A DNA stretch of 64,000 bases from an uncultured Myxococcales bacterium (lineage in GTDB: Bacteria > Myxococcota_A > UBA9042 > DTJE01): contig CAIZWN010000017.1 in assembly GCA_903936705.1 (NCBI GenBank), positions 1 through 64,000 of the forward strand, read 5' to 3'. Of this stretch, positions 34,717-44,749 are shown piece by piece; position 1 is the stretch's first letter; every line of letters begins with the position of its first letter. The notes under the pieces are model-generated. The model was given only the letters and a program-made list of their open reading frames with translations, was not told the origin of the DNA and did no database searches. The translations under genes were made by a program, and so were the position numbers.

Positions 34717-37700
34717 ATGAACGAACCAACAACCCCGGTTCTGGTGTCAAAGCAACGAAGCCTGTACGACCCCTCGTACGACCACGACGCATGCGGACTG
34801 GGTTTCGTGGCCCGCATCGACGGCAGCCGGTCGCACGACGTTCTCGAAAAGGGGCTGTGCATCCTCGAGAACATGGGCCATCGCGGCGCGTGCGGATCGG
34901 ATCCGTGCACCGGCGACGGCGCAGGCCTGCTGATCCAGGTGCCGCACGACTTCCTGGAAGAGGTCTGTGCCGAGACTGGATTGAGGCTGCCGCAGGCGGG
35001 CGACTACGCCGTCGGAATGCTGTTCCTGCCGCGTGACCCCGTCCGACGTGCCGCTTGCGAGGGCATGTTCGTGCGCCTGGTCGCCGACGAGAGCCTGCCA
35101 TTCCTGGGATGGCGCGACGTCCCCGTCGATCCGTCCCGTGTTGGCGACGCGGCGCGCGACTGTATGCCGATGATCCGCCAATGTTTCATAGGGCGAAACG
35201 GCTTCCCGCCCGAGATTTTCGAGCGTCACCTGTTCGCGGCACGCAAGCGCACGGAAGAAGCCATCCGTCGCTCGGGCCTGGCCGACAGCGACCAGTTCTA
35301 CGTCGTAAGCCTGTCGCCAACGACAATTGTCTACAAGGGGCTGCTGCTGCCCCGCCAGATTCCGCTGTTCTACCTGGACCTGCCTGATCCGCGCGTGACC
35401 AGCGCCATCGCGGTTGTGCATGACCGGTTCTCGACGAATACCTTCCCTTCCTGGCGCCTGGCACACCCGTACCGGTACCTTTGCCACAACGGCGAAATCA
35501 ATACGCTGCGCGGCAATGTGATGTGGATGCGGGCCCGCGAGGGTAATCTTTCGTCCGACCTGTTCGGGCCGGACCTGAAGAAGCTTTTCCCAATCCTCCC
35601 AACAGGGGCCAGCGATTCGGCATCACTGGATGCGGCAATCGAGTTTCTGGTGATGGGGGGGCGTTCCCTGCCGCACGCAATGATGATGCTGGTGCCCGAG
35701 GCCTGGGCCGGCAATCCGCACATGGACATCGATCTGCGGGCGTTCTACGACTATCACAACGAGATTGTCGGCCCCTGGGACGGGCCGGCGGCCTTGATCT
35801 TCACGGACGGGCGTGTCGTGGGGGCCACCCTGGATCCGAACGGGCTGCGTCCAGCGCGCTGGACTCTGACCCGCGGCGGTCTTGCGGTCCTGTCCAGCGA
35901 GACCGGCGCGCTGCCAATACCCCCCGAGGACATCGTGTCGCAAGACCGGTTGCGCCCGGGCGAGATGATCCTGGTGGATACCGTCGAGGGACGCCTGATT
36001 CGCAACGACAAACTGAAGGCGTCGGTTGCTTCCCGCAAGCCCTATCGGCAGTGGCTGGCGACCCATCGCATCAACCTGGACGACCTGCCTCCGCCGCTGA
36101 GCGTCGCCCAGCCCGACCACGCAAGCCTGCGAAAGCGCCAGGCGGCGTTCGGATACACGACCGAGGAACTGCGGATGGTCCTGACCCCGATGGCCGTGAC
36201 TGCCGACGAGGCCATCGGATCGATGGGGAACGACACGCCGCTGGCCGTGCTGTCGGACCGTCCACAACTGCTGTTCAAGTACCTTCGTCAACTGTTCTCG
36301 CAGGTCACAAACCCGCCCATCGACGCGATCCGCGAGCAGATGGTGATGAGCCTGGCGACCCATATCGGGCCCGAAGGGAACCTGCTGGACGAAAAGCCCG
36401 AGCACGCCAAGCGCATCAAGGTCGCACGGCCAATTCTTACCAACCACGACCTGGAGAAGATCAGGTCGCTGGAGGGCGGCAGGTTTGCGTCCATAACTCT
36501 GCCTGCGCTGTTTCGCGCGGCCGACGGGCCCAAGGGTTTGGGGCCCGCGCTTGACGCCCTGTGCGAACATGCCTCGCAAGCGGTACGGGAAGGTTTCCGG
36601 CTGCTGATTCTGTCGGACCGAGGCATCAACGCCGAGTTTGCACCCATTCCAAGCCTTCTGGCCACCGCTGCGGTTCACCATCACCTGATACGCGAATCGA
36701 CCCGTACCGACGTCGGTCTGATCGTGGAAACAGGCGAGGCCCGTGAGGTGCACCATGTAGCCTGTTTGCTGGCCTTTGGAGCAGGGACCATCAACCCGTT
36801 CCTGGCATTCGAGACGTTGACTGACCTGGCGGACGAAGGCTATCTGCCGGAAGGCATCGACGCCGAGACGGCGCAGGCCAAGTACATCAAGGCAATCGAC
36901 AAGGGGCTGCTGAAGATATTCTCGAAGCTGGGCATCACGTCGGTTCGATCCTACCTGGGCGCACAGGCCATGGAGGCCGTCGGGCTGGGTTCGGAACTGG
37001 TGGACCGCTTCTTCACCGGATTGCCATCTCGCATCGGCGGGATCGGCCTGCTGGAACTGGGCGAGGAAACGCTGCGCCGGCACAAGAAGGCATTCACGCG
37101 CCAGCCGCGCACCTTGCGCCGGCTGGATCCGGGTGGCGAGTACCACTACCGGTCGCAAGAGGAACGCCACTCCTGGAACCCGGAGGCCATTGCCAAGCTG
37201 CAACAGGCGGTCCGGGATCGGGACCGAGTGGCCTTCAAGGAGTTCTGCCAATGGGTAGACGGCGAGAATGCCGGAACGACGCTTCGCGGATTGCTTGAAT
37301 TCGTTCCCTGCGAGGCTGTACCGCTGGACGAGGTCGAACCTTCGTCCACGATCGTCCGCCGCTTTTGCACCGGAGCCATGTCGTACGGATCGATAGGCAA
37401 GGAGGCCCACGAGGCCCTGGCCGAGGCAATGAACCGGATCGGCGGCAAGAGTAATACCGGCGAGGGCGGCGAGGATCCGGCACGCTTTGCAACCCGCGAG
37501 GACGGTTCCAGCCTGAACAGTTCGATCAAGCAGGTCGCATCGGCCAGGTTCGGGGTGACCACCCATTACCTGGTCAACGCCCGCGAGTTGCAGATCAAGA
37601 TCAGCCAGGGGGCAAAGCCCGGCGAGGGCGGCCAACTTCCGGGCCACAAGGTCGATGACGTCATCGCCCGGACCCGCCATTCGACCCCAGGGGTATCGCT

Positions 37701-39282
37701 GATTTCCCCCCCGCCGCACCACGACATCTATTCGATCGAGGACCTGGCCCAGCTGATCTACGACCTGAAGTGCGTCAACCCCAAGGCGGCAGTTTCGGTC
37801 AAGCTGGTATCCGAGGTTGGCGTCGGCACCGTTGCTGCCGGGGTCGCAAAGGCTTTTGCCGACAAGGTCGTAATCAGTGGAGAGGTCGGCGGTACCGGCG
37901 CGTCCCCGCTGACATCCATCAAGCACGCGGGCCTGCCGTGGGAACTGGGCGTGTCCGAGACGCACCAGACACTGGTTCGAAACGGGCTGCGCAAGCGGGT
38001 TCGCGTCGAGACCGACGGGCAGTTGAGAACCGGACGTGACGTCGCGATTGCGGCCCTGCTGGGCGCCGAGGAATTCGGTTTCGCGACGGCGCCGCTGGTT
38101 TCAATGGGTTGCCTGATGATGCGCAAGTGCCACCTGAACACGTGCCCGGTGGGAATCGCCACGCAGGATCCGCTGTTGCGAAAGAACTTTACGGGACGAG
38201 CCGAGGACGTCGTTACATTCCTGACATTCGTGGCCGATGAACTGCGCGAAATCATGGCACAACTTGGCTTCAGAACAGTCGAGGAAATGGTCGGGCGCGT
38301 CGATCGCCTGAAGCAGCGCCAGAACGTCACCAACTTCAAGGCGAGCATGCTTGACCTTTCGGCCATGATCGCCATGGAGACACAACCGGTGGCCAAGCCG
38401 GTCGGTTCGTGCCCTGACGCGATCTCGCCCTTCATGGCCGACCTGCTGGATCATCGCCTGATCGAGCTGGCTGCCCCAGCCATTGAACGCGGCCAGAAAG
38501 TCGATATCGAGATGCCGATCCGGAACGTTGACCGTGCAGTTGGAGCCATGCTGTCGGGCGAGATTGCTCGCCGCTTCGGACCGGCCGGACTTCCGGCCGA
38601 AACGATCGTAGTCAGGCTGAAGGGGTCGGCAGGCCAGTCGTTCGGGGCATGGTGCGTGGACGGCGTGGCGCTGGTGCTGGAGGGCGAGGCAAACGATTAC
38701 CTCGGGAAGGGCATGTCGGGAGGACGCATCGCCGTTGTGCCACACCGGGAAGCCAAGTTCGATCCGGGCGAGACCTGCCTGGTGGGGAACGTCGCCCTGT
38801 ACGGCGCCACCGGGGGCGAGGTCTACCTGCGAGGGGTGGCTGGCGAGCGCTTCGCGGTGCGCAACAGCGGCGCAACCGTGGTGGTCGAGGGAATCGGCGA
38901 TCACGGATGCGAGTACATGACTGGCGGTGTGGTTGTCGTGCTGGGGCGCACCGGTCGCAACTTCGCTGCCGGCATGAGTGGCGGATTGGCCTTCGTGCAC
39001 GACCGGGATTCAGGCTTCGAACGCAGGGTCAACCGTTCCCTGGTCGAGGTCGGACCGGTAGAGACCACGGCCGACCGAGAGTTGCTGCGCAAGATGATCG
39101 AGGCTCATGTTTTGCACACAGGCAGTGCCCGCGCGATCGGGCTGCTGGACACATGGGATGAATCGCTGGCGCGCTTCGTCAAGGTCATCTCGGCCGAGTA
39201 CCGCAAGGTCCTGGAAGAGCGGGAAGATGCCGGGCTGATGCCGAAGCCGTCCGGTCTGCCGGCAACCGCCACGCGAGGGTAG
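34717..39282 (+). CDS. gltB: Glutamate synthase, large subunit
   Basis: The 1521-residue enzyme makes glutamate from glutamine and 2-oxoglutarate. It carries a 25-residue propeptide before the catalytic Cys26 (DHDACGLGF), as is usual for this Ntn amidotransferase, then the central domain, the FMN-binding synthase domain with GEGGEDPARFATREDGSS and PPHHDIYSIEDLAQLIYDLK, the 3Fe-4S cluster (CLMMRKCHLNTCPVGIA) and the C-terminal GXGXG beta-helix (GGEVYLRGVAGERF). Length is normal. AGGAACTC precedes the ATG. The small subunit gene follows after 4 bp, so the two subunits are made together. Confidence 0.98.
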   Translation: MNEPTTPVLVSKQRSLYDPSYDHDACGLGFVARIDGSRSHDVLEKGLCILENMGHRGACGSDPCTGDGAGLLIQVPHDFLEEVCAETGLRLPQAGDYAVGMLFLPRDPVRRAACEGMFVRLVADESLPFLGWRDVPVDPSRVGDAARDCMPMIRQCFIGRNGFPPEIFERHLFAARKRTEEAIRRSGLADSDQFYVVSLSPTTIVYKGLLLPRQIPLFYLDLPDPRVTSAIAVVHDRFSTNTFPSWRLAHPYRYLCHNGEINTLRGNVMWMRAREGNLSSDLFGPDLKKLFPILPTGASDSASLDAAIEFLVMGGRSLPHAMMMLVPEAWAGNPHMDIDLRAFYDYHNEIVGPWDGPAALIFTDGRVVGATLDPNGLRPARWTLTRGGLAVLSSETGALPIPPEDIVSQDRLRPGEMILVDTVEGRLIRNDKLKASVASRKPYRQWLATHRINLDDLPPPLSVAQPDHASLRKRQAAFGYTTEELRMVLTPMAVTADEAIGSMGNDTPLAVLSDRPQLLFKYLRQLFSQVTNPPIDAIREQMVMSLATHIGPEGNLLDEKPEHAKRIKVARPILTNHDLEKIRSLEGGRFASITLPALFRAADGPKGLGPALDALCEHASQAVREGFRLLILSDRGINAEFAPIPSLLATAAVHHHLIRESTRTDVGLIVETGEAREVHHVACLLAFGAGTINPFLAFETLTDLADEGYLPEGIDAETAQAKYIKAIDKGLLKIFSKLGITSVRSYLGAQAMEAVGLGSELVDRFFTGLPSRIGGIGLLELGEETLRRHKKAFTRQPRTLRRLDPGGEYHYRSQEERHSWNPEAIAKLQQAVRDRDRVAFKEFCQWVDGENAGTTLRGLLEFVPCEAVPLDEVEPSSTIVRRFCTGAMSYGSIGKEAHEALAEAMNRIGGKSNTGEGGEDPARFATREDGSSLNSSIKQVASARFGVTTHYLVNARELQIKISQGAKPGEGGQLPGHKVDDVIARTRHSTPGVSLISPPPHHDIYSIEDLAQLIYDLKCVNPKAAVSVKLVSEVGVGTVAAGVAKAFADKVVISGEVGGTGASPLTSIKHAGLPWELGVSETHQTLVRNGLRKRVRVETDGQLRTGRDVAIAALLGAEEFGFATAPLVSMGCLMMRKCHLNTCPVGIATQDPLLRKNFTGRAEDVVTFLTFVADELREIMAQLGFRTVEEMVGRVDRLKQRQNVTNFKASMLDLSAMIAMETQPVAKPVGSCPDAISPFMADLLDHRLIELAAPAIERGQKVDIEMPIRNVDRAVGAMLSGEIARRFGPAGLPAETIVVRLKGSAGQSFGAWCVDGVALVLEGEANDYLGKGMSGGRIAVVPHREAKFDPGETCLVGNVALYGATGGEVYLRGVAGERFAVRNSGATVVVEGIGDHGCEYMTGGVVVVLGRTGRNFAAGMSGGLAFVHDRDSGFERRVNRSLVEVGPVETTADRELLRKMIEAHVLHTGSARAIGLLDTWDESLARFVKVISAEYRKVLEEREDAGLMPKPSGLPATATRG

Positions 39283-39286
39283 GACA

Positions 39287-40741
39287 ATGGGCGATCCCAA
39301 GGGATTTATTGCAGTCCGCCGCCAGGACCCGAGGTATCGCCCGGTCCAGGCGCGCGTTTCGGACTGGCTGGAACTGCAGGAACCGTTGCACGTCGAGGCG
39401 ATCCGCAGCCAGGGCGCGCGTTGCATGGACTGCGGCGTGCCCTTCTGCCAAAGCAGTTTCGGCTGCCCGCTGCAGAACCTGATTCCCGACTTCAACGACC
39501 TGGCGTTTCGTCACCGCCGGCGCGAGGCACTGAAGGCGCTGCACGGGACCAACAACTTTCCGGAATTCACCGGCCGGCTGTGCCCAGCACCGTGCGAAAG
39601 CGCTTGCGTGCTGGGGATCATCGACGAACCGGTGTCGATCAAGGCGATCGAGAAGGACATTGCAGATCGTGGTTTCGAGAAGGGATGGATCCGGCCGGTA
39701 CTGCCTGTCGAGGAGACCGGTTTCAAGGTTGCCATCGTCGGATCTGGACCGGCAGGACTGGCCGCGGCGCAGCAGTTGCGCAGGGCTGGGCACTCCGTGA
39801 CGGTGTTCGAGCGCGCCGATAGGCCTGGCGGGTTGCTGCGATATGGGATCCCGGATTTCAAACTGGAAAAGCATGTCCTTGACCGGCGACTGGACCAACT
39901 GCGGGCAGAAGGCGTCGAGTTTCAGTGCGGCATCGAGGCTGGCAAGGATCTGCCGGCGGCCGAACTGATGCGTCACGATGCAGTTCTGCTGGCATCGGGT
40001 GCGCCCCGGCCACGCAACCTGGACGTTCCGGGGCGTTCGTTGGCCGGGATCCACCCGGCGATGGAGTACCTGGAGCAACAGAATCGGATCTGCGCCGGTG
40101 ATTCCATCCCTGAAGAACAGCGCATTCTTGCCGAGGGCCGCAACGTGCTTGTCATCGGCGGAGGGGACACAGGTTCTGACTGCGCTGGCACGGCTATCCG
40201 CCAGGGAGCGCTTTCGGTGCACCAGATAGAGATCATGCCCCGACCACCCGAACACAGGACCGACGCGACGCGCTGGCCTCGGTGGCCGCAGGTCCTTCGC
40301 ACCAGCCACTCCCACGAGGAGGGATGTTCGCGGGAATGGTCGGTCTTGACCAAGTCGTTCGTGGGCGAGAGCCATGTCGAGGGACTTCGCGCCGTCAGGG
40401 TAGATTGGCAGCAGGGACCAGGCGGACGTCCTCGACCCGTCGAGATCCCCGGCAGCGATTTCGTCCTCGAAACCGACCTGGTCCTTCTGGCCATGGGGTT
40501 TGTCGGCCCGCAGACCAACGGACTGCTGGAGGAACTGGGCCTGGCCAGTGAAGGTTTGGCCGCCGTGACCACCGACGCATCCTATCGAACGGCTGTGCCT
40601 GGTCTTTTCGCGGCAGGTGACGCCAGGCGAGGGGCTTCGCTGGTGGTGTGGGCCATCCGCGAAGGTCGTGAGGCGGCTAGATTGATCGACCTCTTCCTGC
40701 GCGGGGATCGGCGCTGGCAACAGGTTCAAGGCAAACAGTGA
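39287..40741 (+). CDS. gltD: Glutamate synthase, small subunit
   Basis: The 484-residue subunit passes electrons from NADPH via FAD and Fe-S clusters to GltB. It shows the N-terminal Cys clusters (CMDCGVPFCQSSFGCPLQNLIPD and CPAPCESACVLG), the FAD loop AIVGSGPAGLAAAQQLRRAG and the NADPH loop VIGGGDTGSDCAGTA. The C-terminal ATG motif is GLFAAGDARRGASLVVWAI. Length and order are standard. It overlaps nothing but follows gltB by 4 bp with GAGGGTAGG as ribosome site. Confidence 0.97.
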   Translation: MGDPKGFIAVRRQDPRYRPVQARVSDWLELQEPLHVEAIRSQGARCMDCGVPFCQSSFGCPLQNLIPDFNDLAFRHRRREALKALHGTNNFPEFTGRLCPAPCESACVLGIIDEPVSIKAIEKDIADRGFEKGWIRPVLPVEETGFKVAIVGSGPAGLAAAQQLRRAGHSVTVFERADRPGGLLRYGIPDFKLEKHVLDRRLDQLRAEGVEFQCGIEAGKDLPAAELMRHDAVLLASGAPRPRNLDVPGRSLAGIHPAMEYLEQQNRICAGDSIPEEQRILAEGRNVLVIGGGDTGSDCAGTAIRQGALSVHQIEIMPRPPEHRTDATRWPRWPQVLRTSHSHEEGCSREWSVLTKSFVGESHVEGLRAVRVDWQQGPGGRPRPVEIPGSDFVLETDLVLLAMGFVGPQTNGLLEELGLASEGLAAVTTDASYRTAVPGLFAAGDARRGASLVVWAIREGREAARLIDLFLRGDRRWQQVQGKQ

Positions 40742-40761
40742 TACGATTCCGGCGACCCTGA

Positions 40762-41007
40762 TGCCGACCCGGAAGTATTGTTCGTAGTTTCGTCAGTTCC
40801 GATGCCGATCCGGTCAGCAACCCCGATGGCACCGGCAAGTCGGGGGGTGGGTGTTCGTCAGGCGAAATTCCAGTATTCCCCTGGCCCCTGGCATCTGCGC
40901 TCTTGTTCCTGCTGGCACTGATTCGCGGATTTTGTTCCCGGCCACCGGAAAATGATCCACCCGCACAGCTCGATCGTCATGGTCATTTGCTGACCGTCGT
41001 TCCATAG
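40762..41007 (+). pseudogene. Orphan C-terminal sorting tail of a lost surface protein
   Basis: An open frame with no usable start codon reads SDADPVSNPDGTGKSGGGCS, followed by a hydrophobic helix WPLASALLFLLALIRG and an Arg/Pro end. A Gly-rich GGGCS motif plus one transmembrane segment plus a basic residue is the pattern of MYXO-CTERM-like tails. The rest of the protein is missing, so the gene was probably deleted between gltD and this tail. The frame ends at 41007 inside the 3' end of the opposite-strand hipA relic. Confidence 0.55.
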
Positions 41008-41468
41008 TGCGCATGATCAAATGCGGATGCCATTCGTTCCTGCTCGTCGCGTCCGATTCCAAGCGACTTCGCAACTGTCCGCCAGTTCGCGACAACCGAC
41101 ACGCTGTCTTTGACGATTTCCAGGGCTTGCGTGTGTTTGACTCGGAAATATGGCGCGACTTTCAATGCAAGATCCAGGTCCTGCGAATTGTCAGTTTCCG
41201 AGATGTTGAGATGCAATCCATTGCCGTGAGGTGTCGGGTTCACATCGTAAGCCGGGGCGAGCCTCCATCCCTGCCGAGTCAGAAGAAATCCATGATTTCG
41301 CAAATGATCGTCAGTGTTTGAAATGCAGATGAAGAAGACGATGCGTCGCCACAGTTCCTCCAGGTCGCGCTCGACCTGATGTCCCGATTGTATAATCAGT
41401 TCAGCCAGATCCAGATAGCTGACCCCCGATGAATAATCATCCCCATCGCTGCGTTGCAGCAGTGTCAT
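40983..41468 (-). pseudogene. hipA: C-terminal fragment of a HipA-type kinase
   Basis: The 161-residue frame begins at MTLLQRSDGDDYSSGVSYLD, a block that lies in the middle of HipA proteins, and continues with the catalytic SNTDDHLRNHGFLL and LAPAYDVNP. The whole N-terminal half, with the Ser loop and ATP Lys, is absent, so it cannot be an active kinase. It follows its antitoxin gene by 3 bp; an in-frame deletion of about 220 codons can explain the junction. A shortened protein could still bind the antitoxin. Confidence 0.8.
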
Positions 41469-41471
41469 GAC

Positions 41472-41738
41472 TCATAAAGGCTTCCTTGCCGGTGCGCGCG
41501 CCCTTGTCGGGAGCCCGGCATCCTGCAACTTGCGACCAAGCACGTCATCACGCGCAACCAGCGCCAGATCCTTTTCAAGGCCCAGGCAGTGAAGGACGTT
41601 CGCGTATGCCCCGAGTGTGACGCCAGCCTCGCCGTGTTCAACAGCGCGAAGAGTCGTTCGGGACATACCGGCGCGCTCGGCCACCAACTGAGCGGACAGT
41701 CGCCGCCTCAGCCGCGCCAACCGGATATTTCCCCCCAA
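41472..41738 (-). CDS. HipB-like Xre-family regulator
   Basis: The 88-residue protein has an N-terminal helix-turn-helix (IRLARLRRRLSAQLVAERAG, then SRTTLRAVEHGEAGVTLGAYANVLHCLGL) and a basic C-terminal tail (RARAPARKPL). It is the antitoxin of the broken hipA that follows. It belongs to a different HipB subgroup from the one at 24612. Without a complete toxin it may persist as an immunity or regulator gene. Confidence 0.85.
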   Translation of the reverse strand: MGGNIRLARLRRRLSAQLVAERAGMSRTTLRAVEHGEAGVTLGAYANVLHCLGLEKDLALVARDDVLGRKLQDAGLPTRARAPARKPL

Positions 41739-41871
41739 CTCCTGCAGCAGGCGTTCAAGAATGGGCAGCTAAATTGTAGTCTTTCGCGCCATAATGGCCA
41801 TTATTCTATCCGTAGCTTGCGCCGATGGCAATAATAATGTTCATTGGCGTGTACGCCGTAATCGGCCAGGG

Positions 41872-43077
41872 CTACATCCCGAGAAAAGGCTCCTGGGTGC
41901 CGGTCGCGGCCGCCTCGCAGCCGATGATATCGAGGTGCAGCAGGGACACCACGTCGGCATCCAGTTTACCTTGCGAGACCATCGAATCGACTATTCCCAG
42001 GGCGGTATCGACCGACATGCGCCCGCGATATGGGCGATCCTGTCGCAACGCCTGGAACACGTCGGCCACGGCAACCAACCTTGCCTCACGCACCAGGCCT
42101 TTGCCGCTGATTCCAAATGGATAGCCGCCACCGCAGACCCACTCGTGATGATACGCGGCCCACTGCGCCATTTCCTCGAAGCCGTCTATTCGCGAAAGGA
42201 TCTGCCAGGTGTCGAAGGCGTGACGGGTTATTCTCATTCGCTCGGGGCCGTTCAACGTGCCCGGCTTTTCCAGGATGTGATCGGGCACGCGTAATTTACC
42301 GATGTCGTGCAACAGCGCAGCGACCTCGACCAGTCCCTGCCGCTCGTCATCCAGTTGCGCCGCCGCTGCCAATCGCCGGGCAACCGACGCCACGCGCCAC
42401 GAGTGTTCGGCTGTAAACGGGCTCTTGGCATCCACGATCGTCGCGAACACAAAGGCCAATTGCCGCAGTTCGGTAACCGACATTTCCCGATTCGCCAGAT
42501 TGCGCGCCAGATGTCCGATATACAACCCGAGCGCCCGAGGCTCGAGTGTCAGCCAGAACGCCTCGTTCGATGCGGCTGCCAGAAATGCGTCCATGATGTC
42601 AGCCCTGAAACGGATGCCGCGCTGCTGACGTACCATTTCCAGAATCGGCACCCTCGCCAGCAGCAGATCCTCCTCGGGCGAGTTGAACAGCATCACATCG
42701 ACACGGTCGGCCAGGAATACCATGTTAGCCAGCAGCCGCGTGCGATCTGGCAGATCGATCAATTCAAGGTCCACGGCATCGGTGTGATGCCACCGAACGA
42801 CCGAGGCCAGGTGAGCCAACGGCTGAAACGACGCCACCAGCACCTCGCCCCGCAAACAGTGCGCCTCGTCGTCTTTACTGTCTAAGCCTGCGACTATGAC
42901 ACTGTGCTCGCGTGTCGTCGAAACCCCGCAGTCATGGAACAGGCCGGCATGCAACAGGTCATCAAGTCCCGCCGCATCAAGGCCCAGCACAACCCCCGCT
43001 GTACGCGCCATGTAGGCGACACGCTTGCCATGAAACACGTCGTCGACACCGACCAGGTCCAGCGCATCGGAAAGCAC
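41872..43077 (-). CDS. HD-GYP domain phosphohydrolase (c-di-GMP-type phosphodiesterase)
   Basis: The 401-residue protein has two HD-type regions. The N-terminal one (GKRVAYMARTAG ... LLHAGLFHDCGVS) and the C-terminal HD-GYP domain (EHSWRVASVARRLA, LLHDIGKLRVPDHILEKPG, HHEWVCGGGYPFG) are arranged as in a family common in deltaproteobacteria. The GYP motif reads GGYP. It probably degrades cyclic di-GMP. The start is uncertain: the GTG at 43077 has no ribosome site, while family members usually begin about eight residues earlier (IRLDLRQIVD), where no standard start codon exists. No receiver domain is present. Confidence 0.88.
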   Translation of the reverse strand: MLSDALDLVGVDDVFHGKRVAYMARTAGVVLGLDAAGLDDLLHAGLFHDCGVSTTREHSVIVAGLDSKDDEAHCLRGEVLVASFQPLAHLASVVRWHHTDAVDLELIDLPDRTRLLANMVFLADRVDVMLFNSPEEDLLLARVPILEMVRQQRGIRFRADIMDAFLAAASNEAFWLTLEPRALGLYIGHLARNLANREMSVTELRQLAFVFATIVDAKSPFTAEHSWRVASVARRLAAAAQLDDERQGLVEVAALLHDIGKLRVPDHILEKPGTLNGPERMRITRHAFDTWQILSRIDGFEEMAQWAAYHHEWVCGGGYPFGISGKGLVREARLVAVADVFQALRQDRPYRGRMSVDTALGIVDSMVSQGKLDADVVSLLHLDIIGCEAAATGTQEPFLGM

Positions 43078-43320
43078 GTCGACAATCTGGCGAAGGTCCA
43101 GCCTGATGCTAACGATATACCCCCTATTTCGAACGGGATCATAGCATAATGAGCAAAGCGGAGCTGCAACGGAAAGGGTTGATATTGCAAAGGGGTCGTT
43201 AAAGTAATCTTATTGACCTGGCTGCAATCACGCTTCGCTGCTGCGCAAAACATCGCGTCAACCGAAAGCTGGAACTTTCCGTGGTATCCTCCTGGCGGCG
43301 GTTTTGTGGATGGAGGTCTG

Positions 43321-44712
43321 ATGGCTCAGATTCTGGTAGTCGAGGACGACCCATCCCTTCGGGAAGTACTCGTAATGTTCCTTCACAAGAGCGGTCATGA
43401 CGTCGTAGCCATCGACGACGGAGACAAGGCGCTGCGTTTACTGGCGAGCGATGACGCCGACTTTGACCTGGTCCTGACCGACCTGAAACTGGGCCGACGT
43501 TCGGGGCTTGATGTCCTGTCCTACGTCAAGGAAAGCCGGCCGCATATCGAGGTCATTCTGATGACCGCATTCTCGACGGTCGAGACCGCGATCGATGCGA
43601 TGCGACGAGGCGCTTTCGACTACGTAGGAAAGCCGTTCAAACTGGAAGAGATCAGCATCACGATCGAGAAGGCCCTGGAAAAACGGAACCTTTCGCTGGA
43701 AAACATCCGTCTTCGCAAGGAACTTTCGCAGCGCTACCGGTTCGACGCCATCGTCGGAAGGACCTCGAAGATGCAACTGGTCTTTGAACGCATCATGCGA
43801 GTTGCTCCAACGAAGACCTCGGTCCTGATCACAGGGGAGTCAGGCACCGGAAAGGAACTGGTCGCACGGGCCATCCACTTCAATTCACCTCGCAAGGACA
43901 AGCCGTTCATTGTCGTCAATTGCGGAGCCATTCCCGACAGCCTTATGGAATCCGAACTGTTCGGCCACGTGAAGGGATCGTTCACTGGCGCCCACGCGAC
44001 GCGTCACGGCCTGATCGAATCCTCCAGCGGGGGAACGGTGTTCCTGGACGAAATCGGCGAGCTGTCGCTGCCCATGCAAGTGAAATTATTGCGTTTTCTG
44101 CAGGAACACAAGATCCGTATGGTCGGCGGAGTCCAGGAGGTTGCCGTCGACGTCCGGGTAGTGGCAGCGACCAACAAGGAACTGGGCTCCGAGGTCGAAA
44201 AGGGGGCATTCCGCGAAGACCTGTATTTCCGACTTAACGTGATTCGCATTCACATGCCGCCACTGCGCGAACGATCCGAGGACATCCCGTACCTGATCCA
44301 CCACTTCCTGGAGAAGTACAGGAAGGCCCTGGGCCGCAGCCTGAACGGCGTGTCACCCGAGGCGATGGAAATCCTGATGGCACACCGTTTCCAGGGCAAC
44401 GTCCGGGAACTGGAAAACATCATCGAGCATGCTGCGACATTTGCTACCAGCCCGATCATCGTCCCCGAGGATCTTCCCGAGAATCTGCGTGCAGATGGCG
44501 GTGATATGGGCCGTCACGACGATGTCTCCAGCGTCCCCGCCGATGGGCTGGACATCGAGGGCCGTCTTGCCGACATCGAGCGACGCATTCTTCTGAATGC
44601 CCTCAGGCGGACGAATGGCGTGCGCAAGGATGCTGCGGACCTTCTGCGAATATCTTTCCGTTCGCTGCGCTACAAGTTGGCCAAGTACGGGATCAGTGAT
44701 GCTGAAGACTAG
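43321..44712 (+). CDS. NtrC/PilR-family sigma-54-dependent response regulator
   Basis: The 463-residue regulator has a receiver domain (VVEDDPSLREVL, phospho-Asp in LVLTDLKLG), an AAA+ domain with Walker A GESGTGKE, the sigma-54 contact loop GSFTGA, Walker B GGTVFLDEIGEL, and a Fis-type helix-turn-helix at the C-terminus (ERRILLNALRRTNGVRKDAA ... FRSLRYKL). It activates sigma-54 promoters when phosphorylated. No histidine kinase is adjacent. GGAGGTCTG precedes the ATG at 43321. The 243-bp upstream region is shared with the divergent HD-GYP gene. Confidence 0.95.
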   Translation: MAQILVVEDDPSLREVLVMFLHKSGHDVVAIDDGDKALRLLASDDADFDLVLTDLKLGRRSGLDVLSYVKESRPHIEVILMTAFSTVETAIDAMRRGAFDYVGKPFKLEEISITIEKALEKRNLSLENIRLRKELSQRYRFDAIVGRTSKMQLVFERIMRVAPTKTSVLITGESGTGKELVARAIHFNSPRKDKPFIVVNCGAIPDSLMESELFGHVKGSFTGAHATRHGLIESSSGGTVFLDEIGELSLPMQVKLLRFLQEHKIRMVGGVQEVAVDVRVVAATNKELGSEVEKGAFREDLYFRLNVIRIHMPPLRERSEDIPYLIHHFLEKYRKALGRSLNGVSPEAMEILMAHRFQGNVRELENIIEHAATFATSPIIVPEDLPENLRADGGDMGRHDDVSSVPADGLDIEGRLADIERRILLNALRRTNGVRKDAADLLRISFRSLRYKLAKYGISDAED

Positions 44713-44749
44713 TTATTCACGCGTGGCTGCAGCAATTAACGACTGAAAC

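Noticed and set aside
35623-37965. 780-codon open frame opposite gltB
   Set aside because: GltB is certain on the other strand; the shadow frame has no motifs and no ribosome site.
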